Shown here in pieces: positions 34,455 through 41,748 of a stretch of 41,748 bases of DNA (positions are counted from its first letter, which is position 1; every line of letters starts with the position of its first letter). The DNA comes from Actinomadura fibrosa (GTDB lineage: Bacteria; Actinomycetota; Actinomycetes; Streptosporangiales; Streptosporangiaceae). The position numbers were made by a program, and so were the translations under genes. Under the pieces are notes generated by a model. It did no database searches. It saw only the letters and a list, made by a program, of their open reading frames with translations, and was not told the origin of the DNA. Where the stretch lies: positions 1 to 41,748 of the forward strand of contig NZ_CAACUY010000067.1 of assembly GCF_900659615.1 (NCBI RefSeq). The letters are read 5' to 3'.

Positions 34455-34959
34455 GGTCCTGATCCCCGCCCCCGTCCTCGCGGACCTGCCCGCCCGTCCG
34501 CTCGACCAGCGCGAGTTGCGCGCGCTGGTCGACGCGCTGGCCGAACGGCCGGAACTGTGGCGGCCGCACGTCGCCTTCCCTGAGGGCCGCCGCCACTACG
34601 CCTCGCTGCACCGCGACGAGTACGTGGACGTGTGGCTGCTCTGCTGGACGCCGGAGAACGACACCGGCTGGCACGACCACGACGTGTCGTCCGGGGCGGT
34701 CCGGGTCGTCGCCGGGGCGCTGGAGGAGTGCAACCCGCGCATCGGTGGCGCGCACGTGCGGACGGTGGTGGAGGAGGGGGCGTCGTTCTGCTTCGGTCCC
34801 GACCACATCCACCGGCTCGTGGGGGCCGCCGCGACGAGCGTCTCCATCCACGCGTACTCGCCGCCGCTGTGGCGGCTCGGCCAGTACTCGATCGACGAGA
34901 CCGGCCTGATGCGGCGCCTCTCGGTCAGCTACGCGGACGAGCTCCGTCCGCCCGCCTGA
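34444..34959 (+). CDS. Cysteine dioxygenase-type thiol dioxygenase
   Basis: 171 residues, cupin fold. Iron ligands appear as GWHDHD (His77, His79) and DHIHRL (His123); SIHAYSPPL matches the CDO motif with Tyr138. The Cys that crosslinks to Tyr in mammalian CDO is Gly here, as in bacterial types. It oxidises the sulfur of a small thiol to a sulfinate, probably cysteine or 3-mercaptopropionate. GTG 34444 lies within the end of the amidohydrolase gene, so the two are co-translated under LacI control. Confidence 0.88.
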   Translation: MSPEVLIPAPVLADLPARPLDQRELRALVDALAERPELWRPHVAFPEGRRHYASLHRDEYVDVWLLCWTPENDTGWHDHDVSSGAVRVVAGALEECNPRIGGAHVRTVVEEGASFCFGPDHIHRLVGAAATSVSIHAYSPPLWRLGQYSIDETGLMRRLSVSYADELRPPA

Positions 34960-35033
34960 CCCACGCCGGCGGCTGGGCGGCATCGGCGGCCGGACGACCT
35001 GGCGTGCCCCGGCGGGCCCCCGCGGCCGGGCGG

Positions 35034-35074
35034 CCTCTGACGGGCCCGTCCGGGGGAGGCGGACCCGTCAGAGG
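35034..35074. terminator. Bidirectional terminator
   Basis: CCTCTGACGGG (35034-35044) is perfectly complementary to 35064-35074, with further pairing inside the loop. It separates the convergent dioxygenase and TPR-like genes. The rest of 34960-35174 shows nothing else. Confidence 0.85.
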
Positions 35075-35174
35075 TGGGCGGCCCTCCGATGCCCGCTCAC
35101 ACCGGACGACCGCCCACATTTCCCTCAGCGCGGTCGGGAACGGGAACGTCACACCGGCGGCGCGGCGACCGGCA

Positions 35175-36113
35175 TCACCGGAAGTCCGCCCATTCCCGCG
35201 CCCAGCCGCGGAGTTCGGTGAACGCGCGGACGGGGTCGGCGTGGTAGGCGTCCCAGGGCCGCCGGGTCACCTGGTCCCCGATGAACCGGAACTGTTCGGC
35301 CGCGGCGGCGACCTCGCCCGCCATCACGAGGGCGAACGCGAACGCGTTGTGGGTCGCGGGCCATCCGGGCCGCGGCCGGTAGGACGGATGCCGGATCGAG
35401 TGGTCGGCGGCGGCGCGGAGGCCGCCGCGCACCCAGTCCTGGGCCATGAAGGGGCCGCGCTCGGCGTGCGGCAGCGACCGCCACCGGTCGATGTGGGCGA
35501 GCGGGATGAGCTTCCCCAGCGGGCTCCCGGCCGGGGCCTTCGTGACGACGTCGCGCGCGAACCCGTAAGCCTCGTCCGGGCCGTCGTGCAGGCCGAGCCA
35601 GGCGAGCATCTCCGTGTGGGCGTCCAGGTGGGTGGGATGCAGGTCGACGACCCGCTCGAACCGCCAGAGGGCCTCTTTCCGGTCGACCCGCCCCGCGCGG
35701 GCCGCGGTGACGAGCAGCGCCCACGCGTCCGCGTTGTCCGGGTCGCGCGAGAGCACGTCGGTGAGGCACTCCTCGGCCAGGCCGACGTTCTCCGGAGGGA
35801 GGCCCTCGGCCGGGACGCGCTCGGGCAGCAGCAGGTGGGCGGCGCGGATGACCAGCGGCAGCGGCGCGCCGGGCTCGGCCCTGCACCATTCGGCGATCCA
35901 GTCCCCGACCCCGGGTGCCGCCGCGCAGACGCCGAGGTAGAAGCTCCGGTCGTCGGGGTCGGCCACCGGGTCGAAGAGCTCCCGGATCCTCGTCCAGTCG
36001 TGGCGTCGCATGGCCTGCCACAGGGCTTCCGCCACCGGGTCGCCCATGCACGGGTCCGCGTCGGGTGACGACGGCAGGATCAGATCGGATCCGTGCCGGT
36101 TGAACGACCGCAT
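35175..36113 (-). CDS. TPR-like helical-repeat protein
   Basis: 312 residues, no signal peptide or membrane segment. The middle has tetratricopeptide-like helix pairs (ECLTDVLSRDPDNADAWALL; RFERVVDLHPTHLDAHTEML), then conserved DRWRSLPHAERGPFM and HNAFAFALVMAGE. Actinomycetes carry many such proteins of unknown function. Start ATG 36113 (MRSFNRHGSD). The gap 36114-36214 shows no gene. Confidence 0.8.
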   Translation of the reverse strand: MRSFNRHGSDLILPSSPDADPCMGDPVAEALWQAMRRHDWTRIRELFDPVADPDDRSFYLGVCAAAPGVGDWIAEWCRAEPGAPLPLVIRAAHLLLPERVPAEGLPPENVGLAEECLTDVLSRDPDNADAWALLVTAARAGRVDRKEALWRFERVVDLHPTHLDAHTEMLAWLGLHDGPDEAYGFARDVVTKAPAGSPLGKLIPLAHIDRWRSLPHAERGPFMAQDWVRGGLRAAADHSIRHPSYRPRPGWPATHNAFAFALVMAGEVAAAAEQFRFIGDQVTRRPWDAYHADPVRAFTELRGWAREWADFR

Positions 36114-36214
36114 CTGCCACTCCGTGGACGCCTCTCCGGGGGCTCGGGCACCGCCCCGGGTACACAGGTCAGCGAACCGGCGATCGAAAGCGTTACCGTC
36201 TCCGGCCGGACGGC

Positions 36215-37402
36215 TCAGTTGCGGATCAGCTCCGCGTCCGGCGGGCGCGGGACGGGCACGGTCGTGACGGCCGCGCCGGGGCCGTCCGCGACATCCCTGT
36301 CCCGCTCAGAACCGGGCGTGTCGGGCGCAGAGGACGTGCTCGGCGTTCCGGACGTGCGCATCGCCGCCCGCATCGGCTCCAGCGAGGCCACGAGCCCCGC
36401 CTTCAGCCGTTTCGCGGCCGGACGCTCGATGAGGCGGTGCAGGGCGTAGGCGCCGAGCAGCGACGCCGCGGTCACGACCGCGAGCGCGGCCCACCGGTTC
36501 AGGCCCGGGTACACCGCGTCCAGCACGGGCAGCGCGAGCTGCGAGTGGACGAGGTAGAGCGGGTAGGTGAGCGCTCCGAGGACGGTCAGCCCGCTCCAGC
36601 GGATCCGGCTGAGCCGGCCGGTCGCGACGAGGATCATCACGGCGAAGATCACCGTGACGGCCGCCGAGACGACGAGCTCGTCCGAGCCCTTGAAGGCGGT
36701 GTCCGCGCGCCAGGCGCCCCAGTGCAGCGCGAGCAGGTACGAGATGGCCACGTATCCCCAGAGCAGCAGCGTCGGCCCGAACCGGTGGATCATGAAGAGC
36801 GCCATGCCGGCGATGAAGTAGGGGCTCCAGGTGGGCACCAGCATGACCTGGAGGATCTTGCTGCCCGCCTCGTCCGCGAAGACGCCGCCGAACAGCCACG
36901 CCGCCATGAAGATCAGGCAGGACCGGTAGGTGATCCCGATGCCCGCGAGGACGGCGGCCAGCACGTAGAAGTGCATCTCGACCCAGAGCGTCCAGTAGAC
37001 GGCGTCGACGTTCCGGATCCCGAGCCCGCCCTGCATCATGGTCAGGTTCGGCACCACCAGGCCGGGGACGCCGTTCCCCTGCCGGAACGCCGCGTACACG
37101 ACCGCTCCGAGCAGCACGCTCGCCCAGTAGGCGGGCATCAGCCGGACCACCCGGGAGATCGCGAACTCGCCGGGACCGCGCCCCCACGCGCTCATCAGGA
37201 TCACGAAACCGCTGATCATGAAGAAGAGGTCGACGCCGAGGTAGCCGTACCTCGTCACCCCGGCGAGTTCAGGGAAGACCTCCCTGGACGGGTCGGGCCA
37301 CGCACCGGGGCCGCCGAAGCCGGTGAAGTGGTACAGCATGACCGCGAGGGCCGCGAGGAAGCGCAGCAGGTCGAGTTCGCGGAGGCGGGGGCGTCGGGTC
37401 AC
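36215..37402 (-). CDS. Acyltransferase family 3 membrane protein
   Basis: 395 residues with about ten membrane segments. Acyltransferase_3 motifs: RELDLLRFLAALAVMLYHFTGF (the R...H region), GYLGVDLFFMISGFVILMSAW and RVVRLMPAYW. Such proteins O-acetylate or acylate cell-surface sugars or secondary metabolites. The GTG start has AGAGGG upstream. The basic and Pro/Thr-rich C-terminal tail is cytosolic. It is divergent from an SGNH lipoprotein, and acyltransferase/SGNH pairs often act together on surface polymers. Confidence 0.92.
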   Translation of the reverse strand: MTRRPRLRELDLLRFLAALAVMLYHFTGFGGPGAWPDPSREVFPELAGVTRYGYLGVDLFFMISGFVILMSAWGRGPGEFAISRVVRLMPAYWASVLLGAVVYAAFRQGNGVPGLVVPNLTMMQGGLGIRNVDAVYWTLWVEMHFYVLAAVLAGIGITYRSCLIFMAAWLFGGVFADEAGSKILQVMLVPTWSPYFIAGMALFMIHRFGPTLLLWGYVAISYLLALHWGAWRADTAFKGSDELVVSAAVTVIFAVMILVATGRLSRIRWSGLTVLGALTYPLYLVHSQLALPVLDAVYPGLNRWAALAVVTAASLLGAYALHRLIERPAAKRLKAGLVASLEPMRAAMRTSGTPSTSSAPDTPGSERDRDVADGPGAAVTTVPVPRPPDAELIRN

Positions 37403-37591
37403 CGCGGCACCCTCTCGGCGCCGGGTTGCCCCATCTGAGCCAGGACGTGAGCCCCCGGTGAACGCGGGGTGTAGGAAGCGAGACGCAACGGACGCCGAAC
37501 CGTGCCGTCCGGGTCGTCCGAGACCGCACCGGCCGGGCGGCGGGCTTCAGTAGGATGCGGGGGGCATCCCCGGAACAATTGGTGGTCCTCC

Positions 37592-38362
37592 ATGACATCT
37601 CGCCGTGCCCGTCGCGGCGCGGCGCTCCTGCTGCTGTGCCTGAGCCTGGCGGCCGTGCTCGCGGCCACGGGCTGCACCGACCTCGGCGGCTCCGTCCACC
37701 GGTCGGCGGCGGCGGACGGGCCCGCGGGCAGGCCCGCCGGGACCGCGCGGCCCGCGCCCGTGGTCATGTTCCTCGGCGACAGCTACACCGTCGGGGAGCG
37801 GGGCGCGCTTCCCGAGACCACCTACGCCCCCGCGACCGCGCGGCTGCTCGGCTGGCAGGTCGTCGTCGGCGGGCGCGCGGGCACGGGCTTCGTGAACGGC
37901 GGCGCCGGGCGCGAGCCGTACCTGAAGCTGTTCGAGAGCCAGCTCGGCTGGCGGCCCGCGCCCGACCTGCTGATCGTGTCCGGCGGGCACAACGACTGGC
38001 GCGTCCCGGGCCCGGAGGTCGCCGCGGCCGCGCACACGCTGCTGGAGCGCGTCCGGCAGCGCTGGCCCGGCACCGGGATCGTGCTGATGGGTCCGCTGTG
38101 GGGCAGCGGCACGCCGCCGCAGCGGGCGCTCGCCGTCCGGGACGCGCTGGGGGCGCTGGCGAAGCAGCTCGGCATCCCGTTCGTCGACCCGATCGGCGAG
38201 CAGTGGATCACCGGGAACCGGCTGACCGGCCAGGGCAACGCGCCCGTCTACATCCGCAAGGACGGCACGCACCCGAACCAGGCGGGCCACCGCTATCTGG
38301 CGACCCGCCTGGCCGACGACATCAGGCGCCTCGGCCTCGCCCGCCCGACCCGAAAGCCCTGA
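37592..38362 (+). CDS. SGNH/GDSL hydrolase lipoprotein
   Basis: 256 residues. Lipoprotein signal (LLLLCLSLAAVLAATGC, Cys28), then SGNH blocks: FLGDSYTVG (Ser64), GRAGTGF with the Gly, SGGHNDW with the Asn, and KDGTHPNQAGH (catalytic Asp and His). Probably an extracytoplasmic esterase or acetyl-transfer enzyme. ATG 37592 has GGTGG upstream, and TAGGAT (37551-37556) is a possible -10. It converges on egtD, with only 6 bases between the stop codons. Confidence 0.9.
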   Translation: MTSRRARRGAALLLLCLSLAAVLAATGCTDLGGSVHRSAAADGPAGRPAGTARPAPVVMFLGDSYTVGERGALPETTYAPATARLLGWQVVVGGRAGTGFVNGGAGREPYLKLFESQLGWRPAPDLLIVSGGHNDWRVPGPEVAAAAHTLLERVRQRWPGTGIVLMGPLWGSGTPPQRALAVRDALGALAKQLGIPFVDPIGEQWITGNRLTGQGNAPVYIRKDGTHPNQAGHRYLATRLADDIRRLGLARPTRKP

Positions 38363-38368
38363 GGCGCC

Positions 38369-39334
38369 TCAAGTTCTGGGGCGGGCGAGGGTGAGGGAGA
38401 AGTCGCCGACCGCGTCCGTCCAGAACTCGGCGAGCTCCAGCCCGGACGCGCCCAGCTCCGCCTCCATCCGCTCCCTGCGGAACTTGGCGGAGATCTCGGT
38501 GCGCATCTCCTCCCCCTCCGCGAACGACACCTCCAGGTCGAGCCCCCCGACGCGGACGTCCTGCGCGCGGGTGGAGCGCAGCCGCATCTCGATCCACTCC
38601 TCCGCCTCGTCCCAGACGGCGACGTGCTCGAACGCGGTCACGTCGAAGTCGGCGTCCAGCTCCCGGTTGATCACGTGCAGGACGTTGCGGTTGAACTCCG
38701 CGGTCACGCCCGCCGCGTCGTCGTAGGCGCGGACGAGCCGCCCGGGATCCTTGACGAGATCGGCGCCGAGCAGCAGGAAGTCGCCCTCGCCCATGGTCGC
38801 GCGCAGGCCGCCGAGGAAGCCGACGCGGGCGGCGGGCGGCATGTTGCCGATCGTCCCGCCGAGGAAGGCGATCAGCCGCCGCTCGCCGCCCGGCAGCAGG
38901 TGCAGGTGCTGCTCGTAGTCGGCGACGACGGTCCGGACGGCGAGGTCCGGGAAGTCGGCGGCGATGGCCGCGGCCGCCTCCTCCAGGAAGTCGCCGCTCA
39001 CGTCCACCGGGACGTACGAGCGGAGCGTGCCCTTAAGCGCGCCGAGCAGCAGGCGCGTCTTCTCCCCCGACCCGGCGCCGAGCTCCAGCAGCGTCCGGGC
39101 GCCCGTGAGCGCGGCGATCTCGGACGCCCGCGCGGTGAGGATCTCGCGCTCCCTGCGGGTCGGGTAGTACTCGTCCAGCCGCGTGATCTCCTCGAAGAGC
39201 GCGCTGCCGCGCTCGTCGTAGAACCACTTGGGCGGGAGCGTCTTCGGCGTGCCGGCGAGCCCCTCCCTGACGTCCTGGCGGAGCGTCTTGGCGAGGTCGT
39301 CGGCGGTCAGGAACCGGTCCACGTGGTCCTCCAT
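38369..39334 (-). CDS. egtD: L-histidine N-alpha-methyltransferase
   Basis: Trimethylates histidine to hercynine, the first step of ergothioneine synthesis. The 321-residue form from ATG 39334 equals the mycobacterial length and aligns with its N-terminus (RQDVREGLAGTPKTLPPKWF). Motifs: YDERGSALFEEITRLDEYYPTR, LELGAGSGEKTRLLL (SAM site), FLGGTIGNM and FNRNVLHVINREL. A GTG at 39373 would overlap egtC by 23 bases but is not needed. Third gene of the egtBCD run. Confidence 0.96.
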   Translation of the reverse strand: MEDHVDRFLTADDLAKTLRQDVREGLAGTPKTLPPKWFYDERGSALFEEITRLDEYYPTRREREILTARASEIAALTGARTLLELGAGSGEKTRLLLGALKGTLRSYVPVDVSGDFLEEAAAAIAADFPDLAVRTVVADYEQHLHLLPGGERRLIAFLGGTIGNMPPAARVGFLGGLRATMGEGDFLLLGADLVKDPGRLVRAYDDAAGVTAEFNRNVLHVINRELDADFDVTAFEHVAVWDEAEEWIEMRLRSTRAQDVRVGGLDLEVSFAEGEEMRTEISAKFRRERMEAELGASGLELAEFWTDAVGDFSLTLARPRT

Positions 39335-39350
39335 GCGTAGCGCGTTCGGG

Positions 39351-40106
39351 TCAAAGCGGGTCGATCCGGACACCGGACGCCAGGTCGGCGGTGACGAGCG
39401 AGCGGTCCGGGACGGGACGCCACCCGGACTCGCCGTCGAGCGGCTCGGAAGCGATCCGGATCTCGCCTTCGTCCGTGCGGACGAAGAGGGAGTCGCCCCA
39501 GGTGGTGGCGGCGAGGGCCGTCCCGTCCGAGGCCAGCAGGTTGTAGCGGCCGGAGGCCAGGCCGGTCACGGCGGCGACGACCGCGGCGAGGCCCTCGCCG
39601 AGCGGGCGGCCCTCGCGCCACAGCCGGACGGCGAGGGCGAACAGCGGCGCCGAGTCGAGCGGGGCGCGCGCGTCCGGGACTCCCGCGAGGTCCCCGGCCA
39701 GCTCGCGCAGCTTGCCCTCGACGCCCGCGTAGCCCTCGATCTTGCCGTTGTGGCTGAACAGCCAGGTCCCGGCGCGGAACGGCTGGGCGCACGACTCGTC
39801 CACGGGGAACCCCGCGGTCGCCGACCGGATCGCCGCGACCGCGCACGACGCCCGGACGGCGCCCGCGATCTCGCGGAACGACTGGTCCGTCCACAGCGGC
39901 TGGGCGCGCCGGAACCGCACGGCCTCCGGCGCCCCGCCCGGTCCCGGCCCCTCGGGGTACCAGCCGACACCGAACCCGTCGGCGTTCAGGAGGTTGCCCT
40001 GCGTCATGCGGGGCGCGTACGTCTGGTGCTCCAGGGAGTGGTCGCCGTCGTAGATGAGGGAGTGCAGCGTCCGCTCAGGCCCGAGGTATCCGAGATGGCG
40101 GCACAT
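39351..40106 (-). CDS. egtC: Gamma-glutamyl-hercynylcysteine sulfoxide hydrolase
   Basis: Removes the glutamyl group during ergothioneine synthesis. 251 residues, class II glutamine amidotransferase-like Ntn fold with Cys2 as nucleophile (MCRHLGYLGP). Further motifs: NADGFGVGWY, AAIRSATAGFPVDESCAQPF, FSHNGKIEG and APLDSAPLFALAV. ATG 40106 follows the egtB stop with no gap. Confidence 0.95.
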   Translation of the reverse strand: MCRHLGYLGPERTLHSLIYDGDHSLEHQTYAPRMTQGNLLNADGFGVGWYPEGPGPGGAPEAVRFRRAQPLWTDQSFREIAGAVRASCAVAAIRSATAGFPVDESCAQPFRAGTWLFSHNGKIEGYAGVEGKLRELAGDLAGVPDARAPLDSAPLFALAVRLWREGRPLGEGLAAVVAAVTGLASGRYNLLASDGTALAATTWGDSLFVRTDEGEIRIASEPLDGESGWRPVPDRSLVTADLASGVRIDPL

Positions 40107-41480
40107 CTAGGCTCCCTCCCTTGAAGCGGAGCGGGCGCAGCGGAACCCGGAGAAGATCTGCCGCCTGATGGGGTAGTCCCAGTTCCGGAAGGAGCCGCGC
40201 ACGGCGAGCGGATGCGTCGCCCAGGAACCCCCTCGCAGCACCTTGTATTCGGGTCCGAAGAACACCTCCGAGTACTCCCTGTACGGGAAAGAACGGAATC
40301 CCGGGTAGCCGTGGAAGTCAGACGACGTCCACTCCCACACGTCACCGAGGAGCCGCCTCACCCCGTACGCCGACGCACCCGACGCGTACGAGCCCGCTTC
40401 GGCCGGACGGAGCAGCCGCTGGCCCAGGTTGGCGCGGCCCTCCTCGTACACGTCGCCCCACGGGTAGCGGCGGGACCGTTCTGCCGCGGGATCCCAGCGG
40501 GCGGCCTTCTCCCACTCGGCCTCCGTCGGCAGGCGCTTGCCCGCCCACCGGGCGTAGGCGTCCGCCTCGTACCAGCACACGTGCTGGACGGGCTCGCCGG
40601 GCGGGATGGGCTCCGTCCGGCCGAACCGGCGCCGCAGCCACTGGCCGCCCTCGCGCGTCCAGAAGGCGGGGGCCTGCTTGCCCCTGCCGTCCCTGCCGCC
40701 CTTGGTGCGCCACTCCCAGCCCGCCGGGTCCCACCAGCGGGGGTCGTCGTACCCGCCCGCCTCCATGAAGGCGAGGTAGGCGGCGTTGGTGACGGGTTCG
40801 GCGTCGATGTAGTAGGCGGGCAGGTCCACGATGTGCACCGGACGCTCGTTGTCGTACGCCCACGGGTCGTCCGAGGTGCCCATCTGGAACGGTCCCGCCT
40901 CGATGAGCACCTCCTCCGCGGGGGCGGGCGTCCGCTCGACGATCTCCGAGGGCGGGTCGAGGAGCGCCGGGGCGCCCTTGCGGAGCTGGTGGGTGGCCAG
41001 CATCGTCTCGTCGTGCATGTGCTCGTGCTGCACGACCATCAGGTACACGAACCCGCCCGCGGTGAGCGGGTCGGCGGTGTCGAACCGCACCGACGGCAGC
41101 GAGTCGAGGACCTTGGCGCGGACGGTCCCGATGTAGGACCGCGCCTCGTCCGGCGGCAGGAGCGGCAGCGACGGGCGCTCGGCGCGCGGATGCTCGAACG
41201 CGTCGTACAGCGTGTCGATCTCCGGGCGCATCGGCTCGATGCCCGCGGCGCCGCGCAGCAGCCACAGCTCCTCGTAGTTGCCGACGTGCGCCAGGTCCCA
41301 GACGAGCGGCGACATCAGCGGCGAGACCTGCGCGACGAGGTCGTCGTCCGCCAGCGCTCCGGTGGTCAGCCCGAGGCTCCGGTCGCGGACCGCGCCGAGC
41401 TCGTCCGCGATCAGCTCCTTCAACGCCTCCTCGTCGCGGACGTCGGGGTCGATCGAGCCCGGGGAGCTCATCCTTGCCAT
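40107..41480 (-). CDS. egtB: Hercynine oxygenase (sulfoxide synthase)
   Basis: Iron enzyme joining hercynine and a cysteine-containing thiol (gamma-glutamylcysteine in the EgtC route). 457 residues. DinB-like N-terminus with metal ligands His65 (WDLAHVGNYEELWLL) and His152/His156 (QHEHMHDE), then the FGE-sulfatase domain (PFQMGTSDDPWAYDNERP, LPTEAEWEKAARWD, LLGDVWEWTSSDF, GFRCAR). ATG 41480 has GAGGAGG 7 bases upstream; ATG 41471 is a weaker choice. It overlaps the preceding small ORF by 13 bases. Confidence 0.96.
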   Translation of the reverse strand: MARMSSPGSIDPDVRDEEALKELIADELGAVRDRSLGLTTGALADDDLVAQVSPLMSPLVWDLAHVGNYEELWLLRGAAGIEPMRPEIDTLYDAFEHPRAERPSLPLLPPDEARSYIGTVRAKVLDSLPSVRFDTADPLTAGGFVYLMVVQHEHMHDETMLATHQLRKGAPALLDPPSEIVERTPAPAEEVLIEAGPFQMGTSDDPWAYDNERPVHIVDLPAYYIDAEPVTNAAYLAFMEAGGYDDPRWWDPAGWEWRTKGGRDGRGKQAPAFWTREGGQWLRRRFGRTEPIPPGEPVQHVCWYEADAYARWAGKRLPTEAEWEKAARWDPAAERSRRYPWGDVYEEGRANLGQRLLRPAEAGSYASGASAYGVRRLLGDVWEWTSSDFHGYPGFRSFPYREYSEVFFGPEYKVLRGGSWATHPLAVRGSFRNWDYPIRRQIFSGFRCARSASREGA

Positions 41481-41662
41481 GCCAGATCCTCCTCGGACGG
41501 TGTTCGGGATTCGTCGTCGGCCGGGGATCGGCCGCTCTCGACGTACCGGCGGGCGTACTCGTCCACGAGCGGGACGAGGGCGGACGCGCCCAGCCGGGGC
41601 AGCGCGTCCAGGGCCGCGCGGACGCAGGTGCGCGCGGCGGCGGCGAGGGCCGCACTCCTCAT
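41468..41662 (-). CDS. 64-residue ORF resembling the C-terminus of EgtA, possible remnant
   Basis: Starts MRSAALAAAARTCVRAALDA and contains ALPRLGA and RYVESGRSPADD, which from memory match the last 60 or so residues of actinomycete EgtA (glutamate-cysteine ligase). In the same frame a TGA lies 20 codons upstream of the ATG and the sequence between is not convincing EgtA, so within the window only the tail exists. GGGAGGG lies 6 bases before the ATG, and TTGACG (around 41717-41722 on the minus strand) could be a -35. It overlaps egtB by 13 bases. Either an egtA remnant or a small protein; a frameshift or an error cannot be excluded. Confidence 0.5.
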   Translation of the reverse strand: MRSAALAAAARTCVRAALDALPRLGASALVPLVDEYARRYVESGRSPADDESRTPSEEDLAWQG

Positions 41663-41748
41663 CGGTGCCCTCCCGCCGGAGAAGGGGTCCTCCGAGCGTC
41701 GCGGTCGTCGGGATACACGTCAAACCAAGACGGGTGTCGGATTCAAGG

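Noticed and set aside
39334..39373. GTG 39373 as egtD start
   Set aside because: It lacks a ribosome site, and the ATG 39334 form matches the mycobacterial EgtD length and N-terminal alignment.
41660..41748. Separate upstream gene ending at TGA 41659-41661 with an ATGA overlap
   Set aside because: The frame (…DVYPDDRDARRTPS…) has many A/T-ending codons unlike this genome and no recognisable motif; too short to judge at the window edge.

Overview
The window is 41.7 kb of very GC-rich DNA with strongly G/C-biased third codon positions, many GTG and TTG starts, 4-base gene overlaps, XRE/DUF397 gene pairs, a Pkn-type membrane kinase and ergothioneine genes. This points to a filamentous actinomycete; gene content and small intergenic repeats suggest Actinomadura, Nonomuraea or a relative (inference, not proven). 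No rRNA, tRNA, CRISPR array or insertion sequence was seen.

Layout. (1) 1-6296: GlgE-pathway alpha-glucan genes: 3' end of treS, maltokinase pep2, then glgB, with a GntR regulator and a small divergent gene lying between pep2 and glgB. (2) 6306-12097: housekeeping and regulatory genes: ACT-domain protein, a NUDIX-NYN fusion, a membrane Ser/Thr kinase, a PaaI-type thioesterase, an SppA-like peptidase and a flavin reductase. (3) 12120-20615: a full histidine-utilisation operon on the minus strand (hutH, hutU, an M20 amidohydrolase, hutF, hutI, then a ferritin-like gene), divergent from an IclR regulator; an 18-bp near-palindrome overlaps the iclR start. (4) 20656-26974: an accessory stretch with a lipoprotein, a membrane protein, a two-gene RiPP locus (36-codon Lys-rich precursor abutting a PIMT-like O-methyltransferase), an anti-sigma-type ATPase, an XRE regulator, three tandem DUF397 genes and a SAM methyltransferase. 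(5) 27030-34959: a four-gene OpuC-type ABC importer divergent from a HAL-fold lyase that lacks the MIO-forming Ala-Ser-Gly; a LacI regulator; and an amidohydrolase/cysteine-dioxygenase pair preceded by three LacI-like operators at 13-bp period. (6) 35175-41748: a TPR-like protein, an acyltransferase, an SGNH lipoprotein, and ergothioneine genes egtD, egtC, egtB, with a 64-codon piece resembling the end of egtA in front of egtB.

The most exciting item is the RiPP locus at 22528-23787. Its methyltransferase carries the C-terminal WW-x-x-LGRP...R-x-GITV segment of RiPP-associated PIMT homologues, and the precursor ORF ends exactly where the enzyme gene starts. This matches the architecture of imiditides (aspartimide-containing RiPPs). 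A second notable case is the MIO-less HAL homologue beside an OpuC/EgtU-type transporter in a neighbourhood that also holds ergothioneine and histidine genes: an ergothioneine or betaine lyase is a testable hypothesis.
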